This document shows, piece after piece, positions 1-6,661 of a DNA stretch of 11,812 nucleotides; positions within the stretch are counted from its first letter, which is position 1; each line of letters opens with the position of its first letter. The DNA is from an uncultured Muribaculum sp. (GTDB lineage: Bacteria > Bacteroidota > Bacteroidia > Bacteroidales > Muribaculaceae), in the NCBI GenBank assembly GCA_910589555.1, contig CAJUTE010000068.1, positions 1 through 11,812 on the forward strand, in the 5' to 3' direction. The position numbers and the translations under genes are program-made. Under the pieces are notes generated by a model. The model was not told the DNA's origin. It made no database searches and saw only the letters and a program-made list of their open reading frames with translations.

Positions 1-53
1 ATACCTTAATAACATCATCCATCCTTATTTTGTGCAATTTCTTACCGAACCAT

Positions 54-80
54 TGATTAAGGTCATTAAAGTCATTAGGG
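54..80 (+). repeat. Degenerate 9-nt tandem repeat, three units
   Basis: Three consecutive 9-nt units are visible: TGATTAAGG, TCATTAAAG and TCATTAGGG. They share the core T(G/C)ATTA. The block sits directly before a G-rich stretch and about 60 bp upstream of the speA promoter. Read in one frame it gives repeating Ile-Lys-Val residues. I infer a short, decayed 9-nt repeat of the kind often seen between Bacteroidetes genes. No function is assigned. Confidence 0.55.
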
Positions 81-112
81 GAGTTGGGGTGTGGGAGGGG
101 ATTTTTTGGGGG
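78..112 (+). other. G-quadruplex-type G-tract cluster
   Basis: Five G-runs occur on the + strand: 78-81, 86-89, 93-95, 97-100 and 108-112. They are separated by loops of 4, 3, 1 and 7 bases, which meets the usual G3+N1-7 rule for an intramolecular quadruplex with one spare run. The cluster ends 27 bases before the speA -33 element and is on the non-template strand for speA. Whether it folds, and whether it affects speA, is inference. Confidence 0.5.
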
Positions 113-139
113 TTGTGGTGAAATGTTGGTGATAATTGT

Positions 140-169
140 TTTGAAGTTGGCGTAAAGTGACTATCTTTG
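140..169 (+). promoter_or_regulatory. Bacteroidetes-type promoter for speA-truA
   Basis: A -7 box TATCTTTG at 162-169 matches TAnnTTTG exactly. A TTTG at 140-143 lies 18 bases upstream, close to the usual spacing of the -33 element. Transcription would start near 175, giving a leader of about 40 nt before the ATG at 214. No Shine-Dalgarno sequence is visible before that ATG. Confidence 0.7.
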
Positions 170-213
170 TATTTTAATTATTTTTATATTCATTTTTAAA
201 GATTGATTAGCCG

Positions 214-2115
214 ATGAGAAAATGGCGTATCGAGGACAGTGCCGAACTGTACAATATCAACGGATGGGGTCTTAAGTATTTCTCCATCAATGAGAAGGGT
301 CATGTTGCCGTGACCCCTCGCGAGGGCTACGCATCAGTTGATTTGAAGGATGTGATAGACGAGCTTCAGGTGAGAGACGTTGAGGCCCCGGTGTTGTTAC
401 GCTTTCCCGATATTCTTGACAATAGGGTAGAGAAGATTTCACGTTGCTTCAAGCAGGCAGCGCAGGAGTATGATTATCAAGCTCAGAATTTCATTATTTA
501 TCCTATCAAGGTCAACCAGATTCGCCAGGTCGTGGAGGAGATTGTGAGCCACGGCAAGAAATTCAATATAGGTCTTGAGGCTGGTTCCAAACCTGAGCTT
601 CATGCAGTGCTTGCTACGAATATCGCAGAAAATGCGTTGATTATATGCAACGGTTACAAGGATAAGGATTACGTTGAGCTCGCGCTGATGGCGCAGAAGA
701 TGGGCCGACGCATATATATCGTTGTGGAGAAACACAATGAGCTTGTGCTGATAGCCGAGGTTGCAAAGCGACTTGGCATACGTCCCAACATAGGCATACG
801 TATCAAGCTTTCAAGTTCCGGCTCGGGAAAATGGGAAGAGTCGGGTGGCGACCAGTCGAAGTTCGGCTTGAACTCGAGCGAGCTGCTGAAGGCTCTTGAT
901 TTTCTGGAGAAGAACCACATGGGCGACTGCTTGAAGCTGATACATTTCCACATCGGCAGCCAGATAACCAAGATACGCCGCATCAAAAATGCTCTCAGGG
1001 AGGCTACCCAATTCTATGTGCAGCTATGCAAGATGGGCTTTGACATAGAGTTCATCGACATAGGTGGCGGACTTGGGGTGGACTATGACGGCACAAGAAG
1101 TTCATCAAGCGAAAGCTCCATGAACTATTCAATACAGGAGTATGCCAATGACTCTATTTCGGCATTGGTCGACGCCTGCGTGAAGAATGGCTTGAAGCAG
1201 CCTAATATTATCACCGAGAGCGGACGTTCGCTCACGGCTCATCATTCAATCCTCATTTTCCAGGTTCTTGCCACAACTTCTCTTCCTGAATGGAATGAAA
1301 AGGAGGAGGTGTCGAAAGATGATCATGAGCTTGCCCGCGAGCTTTACGATATCTGGGACAAGCTTAGCCAGCCTCGTCTTTTTGAGAGTTGGCACGATGC
1401 TCTCCAGATAAGGGAGGAGGCGCTTGACCTGTTCAGCCTCGGAATGCTTGACTTGCGCACGCGCTCGCAGATCGAGAAACTTTTCTGGTCGATAGCCAGA
1501 GAGGTGGGGGAAATCGCGTCGTCGATGAAGCATGCTCCTGAGGAGCTGCGCAAAATCGCGAAAATGCTCCCCGACAAGTATTTTTGCAACTTCTCACTGT
1601 TCCAGTCACTTCCTGATTCATGGGCGATAGACCAAGTGTTTCCGATCATGCCGATAGCTCGTCTTGACGAGAAGCCTACTCGCACCGCCACTATTCAGGA
1701 TATAACTTGCGATTCCGATGGAAAAATCACCAACTATATCTCCAATCACGGCACTTCCAATTCTCTGCCTGTGCACCAGATAAAGGAGAAGGATTCACCT
1801 TATTATATAGGAGTGTTCCTGGTGGGTGCTTACCAGGAGATCCTTGGAGATATGCATAACTTGTTTGGCGACACCAATGCCGTTCACATCAACGTGTATA
1901 AGGATCGCTATGAGATCGACCAGATCATATATGGCGAAACCGTCGATGAGGTGCTTGACTACGTGCAGTACAATCCCAAGCGACTTGTGCGCAATGTGGA
2001 GACTTGGGTCACATCGTCAATGAAAGCCGGGAAAATCACCCCTGAGGAGGGCAGAGAGTTCTTGAGCAATTACCGTTCAGGTCTCTACGGCTACACATAT
2101 CTTGAAACTGACTGA
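214..2115 (+). CDS. speA: Biosynthetic arginine decarboxylase SpeA
   Basis: This PLP-dependent fold-III enzyme decarboxylates arginine to agmatine, the first step of the arginine route to putrescine and spermidine in the cytoplasm. At 633 aa it has the usual length for the biosynthetic SpeA family. The PLP lysine is K99 in the motif YPIKVNQ (96-102). HFHIGSQ (244-250), the glycine-rich DIGGGLGVDY (282-291) and ESGRS (335-339) form the cofactor phosphate site in the barrel. The C-terminal domain has the family motif CDSDG, with Cys499, and GDMHNLFGD (545-553), where residues from the partner subunit complete the active site. The ATG at 214 fits because the protein opens with MRKWRIEDS, as remembered for Bacteroides SpeA. 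The gene has its own promoter and is followed after 16 nt by truA, so the two are probably co-transcribed. Nothing is truncated and no key residue is missing. The assignment is firm. Confidence 0.96.
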   Translation: MRKWRIEDSAELYNINGWGLKYFSINEKGHVAVTPREGYASVDLKDVIDELQVRDVEAPVLLRFPDILDNRVEKISRCFKQAAQEYDYQAQNFIIYPIKVNQIRQVVEEIVSHGKKFNIGLEAGSKPELHAVLATNIAENALIICNGYKDKDYVELALMAQKMGRRIYIVVEKHNELVLIAEVAKRLGIRPNIGIRIKLSSSGSGKWEESGGDQSKFGLNSSELLKALDFLEKNHMGDCLKLIHFHIGSQITKIRRIKNALREATQFYVQLCKMGFDIEFIDIGGGLGVDYDGTRSSSSESSMNYSIQEYANDSISALVDACVKNGLKQPNIITESGRSLTAHHSILIFQVLATTSLPEWNEKEEVSKDDHELARELYDIWDKLSQPRLFESWHDALQIREEALDLFSLGMLDLRTRSQIEKLFWSIAREVGEIASSMKHAPEELRKIAKMLPDKYFCNFSLFQSLPDSWAIDQVFPIMPIARLDEKPTRTATIQDITCDSDGKITNYISNHGTSNSLPVHQIKEKDSPYYIGVFLVGAYQEILGDMHNLFGDTNAVHINVYKDRYEIDQIIYGETVDEVLDYVQYNPKRLVRNVETWVTSSMKAGKITPEEGREFLSNYRSGLYGYTYLETD

Positions 2116-2131
2116 TAAGCGTGGACGCAAT

Positions 2132-2905
2132 ATGAGCAGATATTTTATGAGACTGTCATACAATGGATCTAAATTCCATGGATGGCAGTCTCAGCCTAAT
2201 GCTGTGAGCGTGCAATCGTCAATAGAAGATGCCGCAAGCAGAGTGTTTCGCGTTCCGGTAAAGATCACCGGTGCCGGACGCACCGACACGGGCGTCAATG
2301 CACGTGTGATGATAGCCCATCTTGATTTGCCCGACGATGTGGTCGTTAATGAGCGTTTTGTTGCCGGATTAAATGCGTTGTGTGGTCCTGATATCGCAAT
2401 TGAAGGGTTGTGGAGGGTGCATGATGACGCTCATGCCCGGTTTGACGCGGTTTCGCGCACCTACCATTATTATACTCACAGCGGCAAGTCGCCGTTTCTT
2501 TACGCATTCAGTTGGCAGGAGCCGCAGAACGGTCTTGATTTTGAGCTTATGAATGAGTGCGGGCGCATTCTTACGGAGACGTCAGATTTCACCTCGTTTG
2601 CCAAATTGCACACCGACGTAAAGACCAATATTTGTAAAGTGACCGAAGCGAGGTGGGAAGAAATAGGAAACGGCAGGCATCGATTTGTCATCTCAGCCGA
2701 CCGCTTCCTGAGAAATATGGTTCGTGCCGTGGTTGGCACCCTTGTAGAGGTGGGACGAGGAAAAATGAGCGTGGATGATTTCCGTGCAGTTGTGGCTGCT
2801 AAAGACCGTTGCGCCGCGGGAACCTCTATGCCGCCTCATCCGCTGTTTCTGTGGGAGGTGCGTTATCCCTATGATTATGAGCGGATATCCTCTGACAGGC
2901 TCTAA
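2132..2905 (+). CDS. truA: tRNA pseudouridine(38-40) synthase TruA
   Basis: TruA converts uridines 38-40 in the anticodon arm of many tRNAs to pseudouridine. The protein is 257 aa from the ATG at 2132. An in-frame TTG 30 bases earlier overlaps speA and would add ten residues unlike the family. The chosen start gives MSRYFMRLSYNG followed by FHGWQ, the normal TruA opening. The catalytic aspartate is Asp52 in AGRTDTGVNA; many homologues have TDAGVHA or TDTGVHA, so Asn56 in place of His is a small variation. RTYHYY and the FLRNMVRAVVGTLVEVGRG segment of the C-terminal half are also typical. The gene starts 16 nt after the speA stop and probably relies on the speA promoter. Its stop codon TAA overlaps the stop codon of the convergent lipoprotein gene, and no hairpin terminator lies between them. 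Confidence 0.95.
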   Translation: MSRYFMRLSYNGSKFHGWQSQPNAVSVQSSIEDAASRVFRVPVKITGAGRTDTGVNARVMIAHLDLPDDVVVNERFVAGLNALCGPDIAIEGLWRVHDDAHARFDAVSRTYHYYTHSGKSPFLYAFSWQEPQNGLDFELMNECGRILTETSDFTSFAKLHTDVKTNICKVTEARWEEIGNGRHRFVISADRFLRNMVRAVVGTLVEVGRGKMSVDDFRAVVAAKDRCAAGTSMPPHPLFLWEVRYPYDYERISSDRL

Positions 2906-3780
2906 ATGGAAACTTTTGACAGGAGTTGTTTCACGTTGGGAGTGAGCAGCTCCTGAATTGTATAATACGGTACTCTCACATCGATGCTTCCGAGCGCATA
3001 GGGTCCTATGTCGTAAGGATTGTAATGGAACACCACGTCATATCCGTCGAGATAGATGTTGTGTGTCACAAACAGCTGGTCGGTAAAGATGCCTCTTTCC
3101 TGCAGCGCGTCGATGGTCGACACTGAGTATTGCTCCATCAGAGAGCTTTTTATGGCGTCGAGAAGCTTGTTTTCGAAATTCGGAATAAATGCGTTTTCGA
3201 AATTTATCGCCGAGCCGGAGTTCAGATCGTAGTTTATGTAATGAGATTCGGTTATGCCGTGGGCGCCTCCCGAATATATGTAGTTGCTTATCTTGTACAC
3301 GATGTAATCGGTGTTAAACGACAGCACCGAAGCCGATGTCATTTTGGAATATACCATCGATGGGCCGGATTGCGGGATGCTGTCGACCGGCGACATCTTA
3401 TAAGTGTCTATTCCTTCGGGTTGGTCAGCCGATGCAGTCAACGCCGCGTCTATGCTCTTGATGGTTGAATCGGGCGAGATGCTTTTTATCAAAGAGTCCT
3501 GAAGCGCCTTGATTTCCTTCCCGCCGAGTTCATTGGGCCACTCAACAAAAAGCTGCACAGAGCTGTAGATCTTCAATGAGTCGGCAAACACGGCGTCCTC
3601 TCCTTCACACAAATAGTTTTTGGTGAGTGATTTTACCGTCTGGTTGACTTCGAAATTGGTTATTGCCGGATTTACCGGGCTATTGCTTTCTGATGTGGGA
3701 CTGCTGCAGGCTATACTGCATATAATGCTGCCGACAGCCAAGGCTCCTGTCACAAGGAGCGGTGCATAATTGAATCTCAT
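2902..3780 (-). CDS. Predicted lipoprotein, RsiV/DUF3298-type domain
   Basis: This 292-aa protein is probably exported and lipid-anchored in the cell envelope. Residues 8-24 are hydrophobic and are followed by Cys25 in SIAC-SS, a plausible though not ideal lipobox because Ser stands at -3. A Ser/Pro/Asn-rich linker follows to about residue 40. The rest resembles the DUF4163 plus DUF3298 architecture found in RsiV anti-sigma and PdaC-like proteins. The clearest marks are YSGGAHG (169-175), followed by a YxNYDLNSG stretch, and a C-terminal segment (253-278) with YNPYDIGPYALGS and VPY. RsiV is known to bind lysozyme, but a similar role here is not shown: there is no adjacent sigma factor gene and no cytoplasmic anti-sigma domain. 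It is transcribed alone from the 3781-4096 region, and only a weak -7-like TAAATTTA (3793-3800) is visible. Its end overlaps truA by 4 bases on the opposite strand. Confidence 0.8.
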   Translation of the reverse strand: MRFNYAPLLVTGALAVGSIICSIACSSPTSESNSPVNPAITNFEVNQTVKSLTKNYLCEGEDAVFADSLKIYSSVQLFVEWPNELGGKEIKALQDSLIKSISPDSTIKSIDAALTASADQPEGIDTYKMSPVDSIPQSGPSMVYSKMTSASVLSFNTDYIVYKISNYIYSGGAHGITESHYINYDLNSGSAINFENAFIPNFENKLLDAIKSSLMEQYSVSTIDALQERGIFTDQLFVTHNIYLDGYDVVFHYNPYDIGPYALGSIDVRVPYYTIQELLTPNVKQLLSKVSI

Positions 3781-3866
3781 AATAGATGTGGCTAAATTTA
3801 GTGCTTCCTACGCATAACGCTTCATGGGGGCATAAAGTTTAGCGGGGAATTAAGAAAATCGCGTCC

Positions 3867-3884
3867 TTTGGAGGCGTTTGGAGG
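3867..3884 (+). repeat. Direct repeat TTTGGAGG x2, 10-bp period
   Basis: Two exact copies of TTTGGAGG (3867-3874 and 3877-3884) start 10 bp apart, so they face the same side of the helix. This geometry is common for protein-binding half-sites. No known regulator motif is recognised and chance is possible for an 8-mer pair. Confidence 0.4.
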
Positions 3885-3932
3885 TGTGTTCTGAGGCAGT
3901 TTACAGGAATTGAGCTTGATTTTATGGGCTTG

Positions 3933-4018
3933 AAAAAAGGTCAAAATCGGCAAAAACGGATATAAAAAGCGACAAAACGCCCTGTTTTTAGCGAAAAACT
4001 AATATTTGGCACTGAAAA
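3933..4018 (+). promoter_or_regulatory. Phased A-tracts upstream of acpP (likely curved DNA)
   Basis: Short A or T tracts are centred near 3935, 3944, 3954, 3966, 3975, 3987 (a T tract), 3996 and 4016. The average step is close to 10 bp, and TTT at 4005-4007 fills the one longer gap. A-tracts in phase with the helix are known to bend DNA, and a T tract in the same phase adds to the bend. The array ends just at the expected -33 region of the acpP promoter. I infer an activating UP-like or architectural element for a highly expressed gene. Confidence 0.6.
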
Positions 4019-4019
4019 G

Positions 4020-4051
4020 TTTTAATATTTCGGATAAAAGTGCTTACTTTG
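4020..4051 (+). promoter_or_regulatory. Candidate acpP-fabF promoter
   Basis: TTACTTTG at 4044-4051 matches the Bacteroidetes -7 box TAnnTTTG at all but the second position. A TTTT at 4020-4023 lies 20 bases upstream, where the -33 TTTG is expected. Transcription would start near 4057 and leave a leader of about 40 nt. The leader before the acpP ATG is AT-rich and has no Shine-Dalgarno sequence. Confidence 0.55.
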
Positions 4052-4096
4052 CACCAAAATTTGATAATCATTATTATTAATTAATACCTTTAAATT

Positions 4097-4333
4097 ATGT
4101 CAGAAATTGCATCTCGAGTAAAGGCTATTATTGCCGACAAGCTCAATGTTGATGAAAACGAAGTAACCGACGCAGCAGAATTCACCAAGGATCTTGGTGC
4201 AGATAGCCTTGATACCGTAGAACTTATCATGGAATTCGAAAAAGAATTCGATATCACTATTCCCGATGATAAGGCAGAAGGCATCACTACCGTTAAAGAT
4301 GCAGTAGCTTATATTGAAGCTGCTAAAGCCTAA
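4097..4333 (+). CDS. acpP: Acyl carrier protein AcpP
   Basis: ACP carries growing acyl chains on a 4'-phosphopantetheine arm and serves fatty acid, lipid and phospholipid synthesis in the cytoplasm. The 78-aa protein is very acidic and has the conserved attachment motif GADSLDTVELI, with Ser37 as the modified residue. Helix II following this serine (LDTVELIMEFEKEF) is the recognition helix for partner enzymes. The opening MSEIASRVKAIIADKL is typical. The gene is followed after 28 nt by fabF, the classic acpP-fabF pairing, and there is no terminator between them, so they form one transcription unit. It is preceded by the phased A-tracts and a near-consensus promoter, in line with high expression. 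The assignment is secure. Confidence 0.97.
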   Translation: MSEIASRVKAIIADKLNVDENEVTDAAEFTKDLGADSLDTVELIMEFEKEFDITIPDDKAEGITTVKDAVAYIEAAKA

Positions 4334-4361
4334 GTTCAAATTTCCGATTATTCTTATTTAA

Positions 4362-5627
4362 ATGGAATTAAAGAGAGTTGTAGTAACAGGTCTTGGCGCC
4401 ATCACTCCCATCGGCAATGATGTAGACACTACATGGAAAAATGCCGTTGAAGGAGTAAGCGGAGCCGCACCTATTACACATTTTGATGCCTCTAAATTCA
4501 AGACACAATTTGCTTGTGAGGTAAAAGGATTCAATCCTGAGAAGATAGGAGACCGCAAGAAGCTCCGTCAGCTCGATCTTTATGCTCAATACGCTCTTGA
4601 CGCAGCCGACCAGGCTGTAGCCGATGCAAAACTTGAAGAAGACGAGAACCTCGACAAGAATCGTGTTGGCGTTGTAATCGCAGCCGGTATCGGCGGACTT
4701 CACACCTTTGAGGAGGAAGCCGGATACTATGCAATGCACGCTGAATCAGGGCCAAAATACAATCCTTTCTTCATTCCTAAGATGATTGCTGATATCGCAT
4801 CGGGTCATGTGTCAATGAAATATGGCTACCATGGACCTAACTTTGGTGTCGTTTCAGCTTGTGCATCATCTACCAACGCATTGATCGACGCATTCAACCT
4901 CATCCGTTTGGGTAAGGCTGACGCTATCGTGACCGGAGGTGCTGAGGCTGCCATATTCCCTGCGGGAGTAGGCGGTTTCAACTCAATGCACGCTCTTTCA
5001 ACACGCAACGACAGCCCTGCCACCGCTTCACGTCCGTTCAGCAAGTCGCGCGACGGATTTGTGATGGGAGAAGGTTCTGCGGTATTGGTGCTTGAAGAAC
5101 TTGAGCACGCAAAAGCACGTGGCGCGAAAATCTACGCTGAAGTAGTAGGCGGAGGTATGTCGGCAGATGCTTATCACTTGACCGCTACTCATCCAGAAGG
5201 ACTTGGAGCTAAGCTTGTGATGAAAAACGCGCTTGAGGATGCAGGAATGAAGCCCGAGGATATCGATTATGTGAACGCTCACGGTACTTCAACTCCGGTT
5301 GGCGACCTCTCAGAGGTAAAAGCCATCAAGGAAGTATTTGGCGATCATGCTTATGATTTGAACATCAGTTCAACAAAGTCAATGACCGGTCACCTTCTTG
5401 GAGCAACCGGCGCTCTTGAAGCTCTGTTCTGTGTTAAGTCAGTTCAAGAGGACATCGTACCCCCCACCATCAATCATGATCCGGAGGATATGGATGAAGA
5501 AATTGACTACAACTTGAACTTTACATTTGACAAGGCTCAAAAACGCACAGTGAATGCCGCTCTTTCCAACACTTTTGGATTCGGTGGTCACAATGCGAGC
5601 ATCATTGTAAAGAAATATGCTGAATAA
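4362..5627 (+). CDS. fabF: Beta-ketoacyl-ACP synthase II FabF
   Basis: FabF condenses malonyl-ACP with acyl-ACP in each elongation round of type II fatty acid synthesis. The protein has 421 aa, slightly longer than the E. coli enzyme. The Cys-His-His triad is complete: Cys167 in VVSACASSTNAL, His307 in NAHGTSTPVGD and His344 in KSMTGHLLGATGA. Lys339 lies just before the last His. The C-terminal NTFGFGGHNAS loop, which gates the acyl pocket, is present. The ATG at 4362 gives the standard opening MELKRVVVTGLGAITPIG. It sits 28 nt after acpP and is followed within 25 nt by a strong terminator. In Bacteroides, as I remember it, rnc (RNase III) follows fabF; here it does not, and the next gene is an SDR on the other strand. 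Confidence 0.97.
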   Translation: MELKRVVVTGLGAITPIGNDVDTTWKNAVEGVSGAAPITHFDASKFKTQFACEVKGFNPEKIGDRKKLRQLDLYAQYALDAADQAVADAKLEEDENLDKNRVGVVIAAGIGGLHTFEEEAGYYAMHAESGPKYNPFFIPKMIADIASGHVSMKYGYHGPNFGVVSACASSTNALIDAFNLIRLGKADAIVTGGAEAAIFPAGVGGFNSMHALSTRNDSPATASRPFSKSRDGFVMGEGSAVLVLEELEHAKARGAKIYAEVVGGGMSADAYHLTATHPEGLGAKLVMKNALEDAGMKPEDIDYVNAHGTSTPVGDLSEVKAIKEVFGDHAYDLNISSTKSMTGHLLGATGALEALFCVKSVQEDIVPPTINHDPEDMDEEIDYNLNFTFDKAQKRTVNAALSNTFGFGGHNASIIVKKYAE

Positions 5628-5648
5628 ATAACAGGCATAAAATAATAG

Positions 5649-5686
5649 CGAGCTCACATCCCCTCGGGGTTGTGAGCTCGTTTTTT
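5649..5686 (+). terminator. Intrinsic terminator of acpP-fabF
   Basis: A perfect 10-bp stem pairs CGAGCTCACA (5649-5658) with TGTGAGCTCG (5671-5680). Inside it a second short stem, CCC/GGG around CTCG, is set off by one T/T mismatch. Six T residues follow at 5681-5686. On the minus strand the same stem is followed by a weaker T-rich stretch, and the SDR gene ends only 22 bases away, so it may stop both transcripts. Confidence 0.93.
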
Positions 5687-5707
5687 ATATAATGTGCCGG
5701 AGCGGGG

Positions 5708-6484
5708 CTAATCTAATGTCTGGACTCCTCCGCCGTTGACCATTAGTGTCTGTCCGCTTATCCAGCCGGATAGGGGTGAGGCGAAGAATAATACCGCAGC
5801 GGCAATGTCGGAGACTTCTCCAAGGCGTTTAAGGGGTGTATGGGCAAGCATTTTCGCTTCTATCTCGGGGGTGAGCACTGATGCGAGCGCTTGGGTTTTG
5901 GTGGCTCCGGGACCCACGTTGTTGATGCGTATGCCCCATTTCCCATAGTCGTAGGCGAGATTGGCGGCGAGATGGTTGAGAGCGGCTTTAGAGGATGCGT
6001 ATATAGCCATGTCGGGCGAGCTGTTGATGCTGCTCATCGATGTTATGTTGATTATGCTTCCGTAGCCTGATTCTTTCATATATGGGGCTGCAAGGCGGCA
6101 CAGCTGCCATGGAGCTATGAGGTTGATGGCGTAGATGCGCTCCACGTATTCCCGGTCTATTTCAAACGGATTTTCTTTGCCGCCACCTCCAAGACCTGCA
6201 TTGTTCACGAGGATATTTACGGTGCCGTATCGGTCGACGGTGAATTTGATGAGAGCGTTCAGATCATCGGCTATAAGCGCGTTGCAGGCTACCGCTGCGG
6301 CTTTTCCGCCTGTTGATGTTATCTCTGCTGCTGTCGTTTGGGCTTTTTCGATTGAGAGGTCGCTTACCACGACCGACGCTCCTGCTGCAGCGAGAATGAG
6401 CGATACTCCTTTTCCTATTCCGTCGCCGGCGCCTGTCACTACAGCTACTTTTCCTGAGAGGTCAAATAATGTGTCAATGTCCAT
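5708..6484 (-). CDS. SDR oxidoreductase, similar to 7-alpha-hydroxysteroid dehydrogenase
   Basis: This 258-aa protein is a classical short-chain dehydrogenase/reductase. It has the nucleotide motif TGAGDGIG (17-24), NNAG (94-97), the catalytic Ser149, Tyr162 and Lys166 (YASSK), and the C-terminal SGQTLMVNGGG. Asp42 at the end of the second strand (VVVSD) favours NAD(H) over NADP(H). Compared from memory with E. coli HdhA, the match is close: ITSM before the catalytic region, YASSKAA, and a stretch TPEIEAKMLAHTPLKRLG almost identical to the HdhA counterpart. The only clear length change is about three extra residues after NNAG. HdhA oxidises the 7-alpha hydroxyl of bile acids. That activity is plausible in a gut bacterium but not proven; SDR substrates are hard to predict. 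A gluconate or sugar dehydrogenase, or a 3-ketosphinganine reductase partner of the nearby spt, are alternatives. A terminator separates it from spt and I see no clear promoter of its own. Confidence 0.85.
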   Translation of the reverse strand: MDIDTLFDLSGKVAVVTGAGDGIGKGVSLILAAAGASVVVSDLSIEKAQTTAAEITSTGGKAAAVACNALIADDLNALIKFTVDRYGTVNILVNNAGLGGGGKENPFEIDREYVERIYAINLIAPWQLCRLAAPYMKESGYGSIINITSMSSINSSPDMAIYASSKAALNHLAANLAYDYGKWGIRINNVGPGATKTQALASVLTPEIEAKMLAHTPLKRLGEVSDIAAAVLFFASPLSGWISGQTLMVNGGGVQTLD

Positions 6485-6585
6485 CTTGTTCTATGAAGTT
6501 AGACTATGATAACACGCTCCAATGGCGTTAGGTTCATTGTGTGCATGGTATGTCACTTGACCGAGAGGGCGATAGGGGGACGTAT

Positions 6586-6622
6586 AAAAAAGAGCAGGAA
6601 CTCCATATTCGGAATTCCTGCT
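6586..6622 (-). terminator. Intrinsic terminator of spt
   Basis: On the minus strand, AGCAGGAA (6622-6615) pairs with TTCCTGCT (6600-6593). A further 3 bp form inside after one mismatch, around a 6-nt loop. The stem is followed, after one C, by six T residues (6591-6586). It lies 40 bases beyond the spt stop codon and separates spt from the SDR gene. Confidence 0.88.
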
Positions 6623-6661
6623 GATATTGATTCAATTTCCTTAAGCGGAAGGAGAATTGTA

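Larger units (their letters stand above)
3781..4096. other. Divergent intergenic region, 316 bp
   Basis: This stretch holds no credible gene. On the lipoprotein side there is only a weak minus-strand -7 candidate, TAAATTTA at 3793-3800, with no clear -33 partner. The middle contains two copies of TTTGGAGG at 3867-3874 and 3877-3884, starting 10 bp apart. From 3933 to 4018 there is a series of short A/T tracts spaced about 10 bp apart. The acpP promoter and leader fill the right end. The region must drive two divergent transcripts of probably very different strength. Confidence 0.7.

Noticed and set aside
2..121. Open frame entering from the left edge on the + strand, which could be the 3' end of a gene.
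   Set aside because: About 39 codons, the second half made of the 9-nt repeat (Ile-Lys-Val) and G-tracts (Gly/Trp-rich); it looks like low-complexity intergenic sequence and matches no family I know.
2102..2131. TTG at 2102 as the truA start.
   Set aside because: It lies inside speA and adds ten residues not expected for TruA, while the ATG at 2132 gives the normal family opening.
3130..3468. A 112-codon open frame on the + strand opposite the lipoprotein gene.
   Set aside because: It is antisense to a gene with a convincing signal peptide and domain, and shows no recognisable protein features.
4368..4739. A 123-codon open frame on the minus strand within fabF.
   Set aside because: It is antisense to a conserved enzyme with an intact triad; no promoter or family signature supports it.
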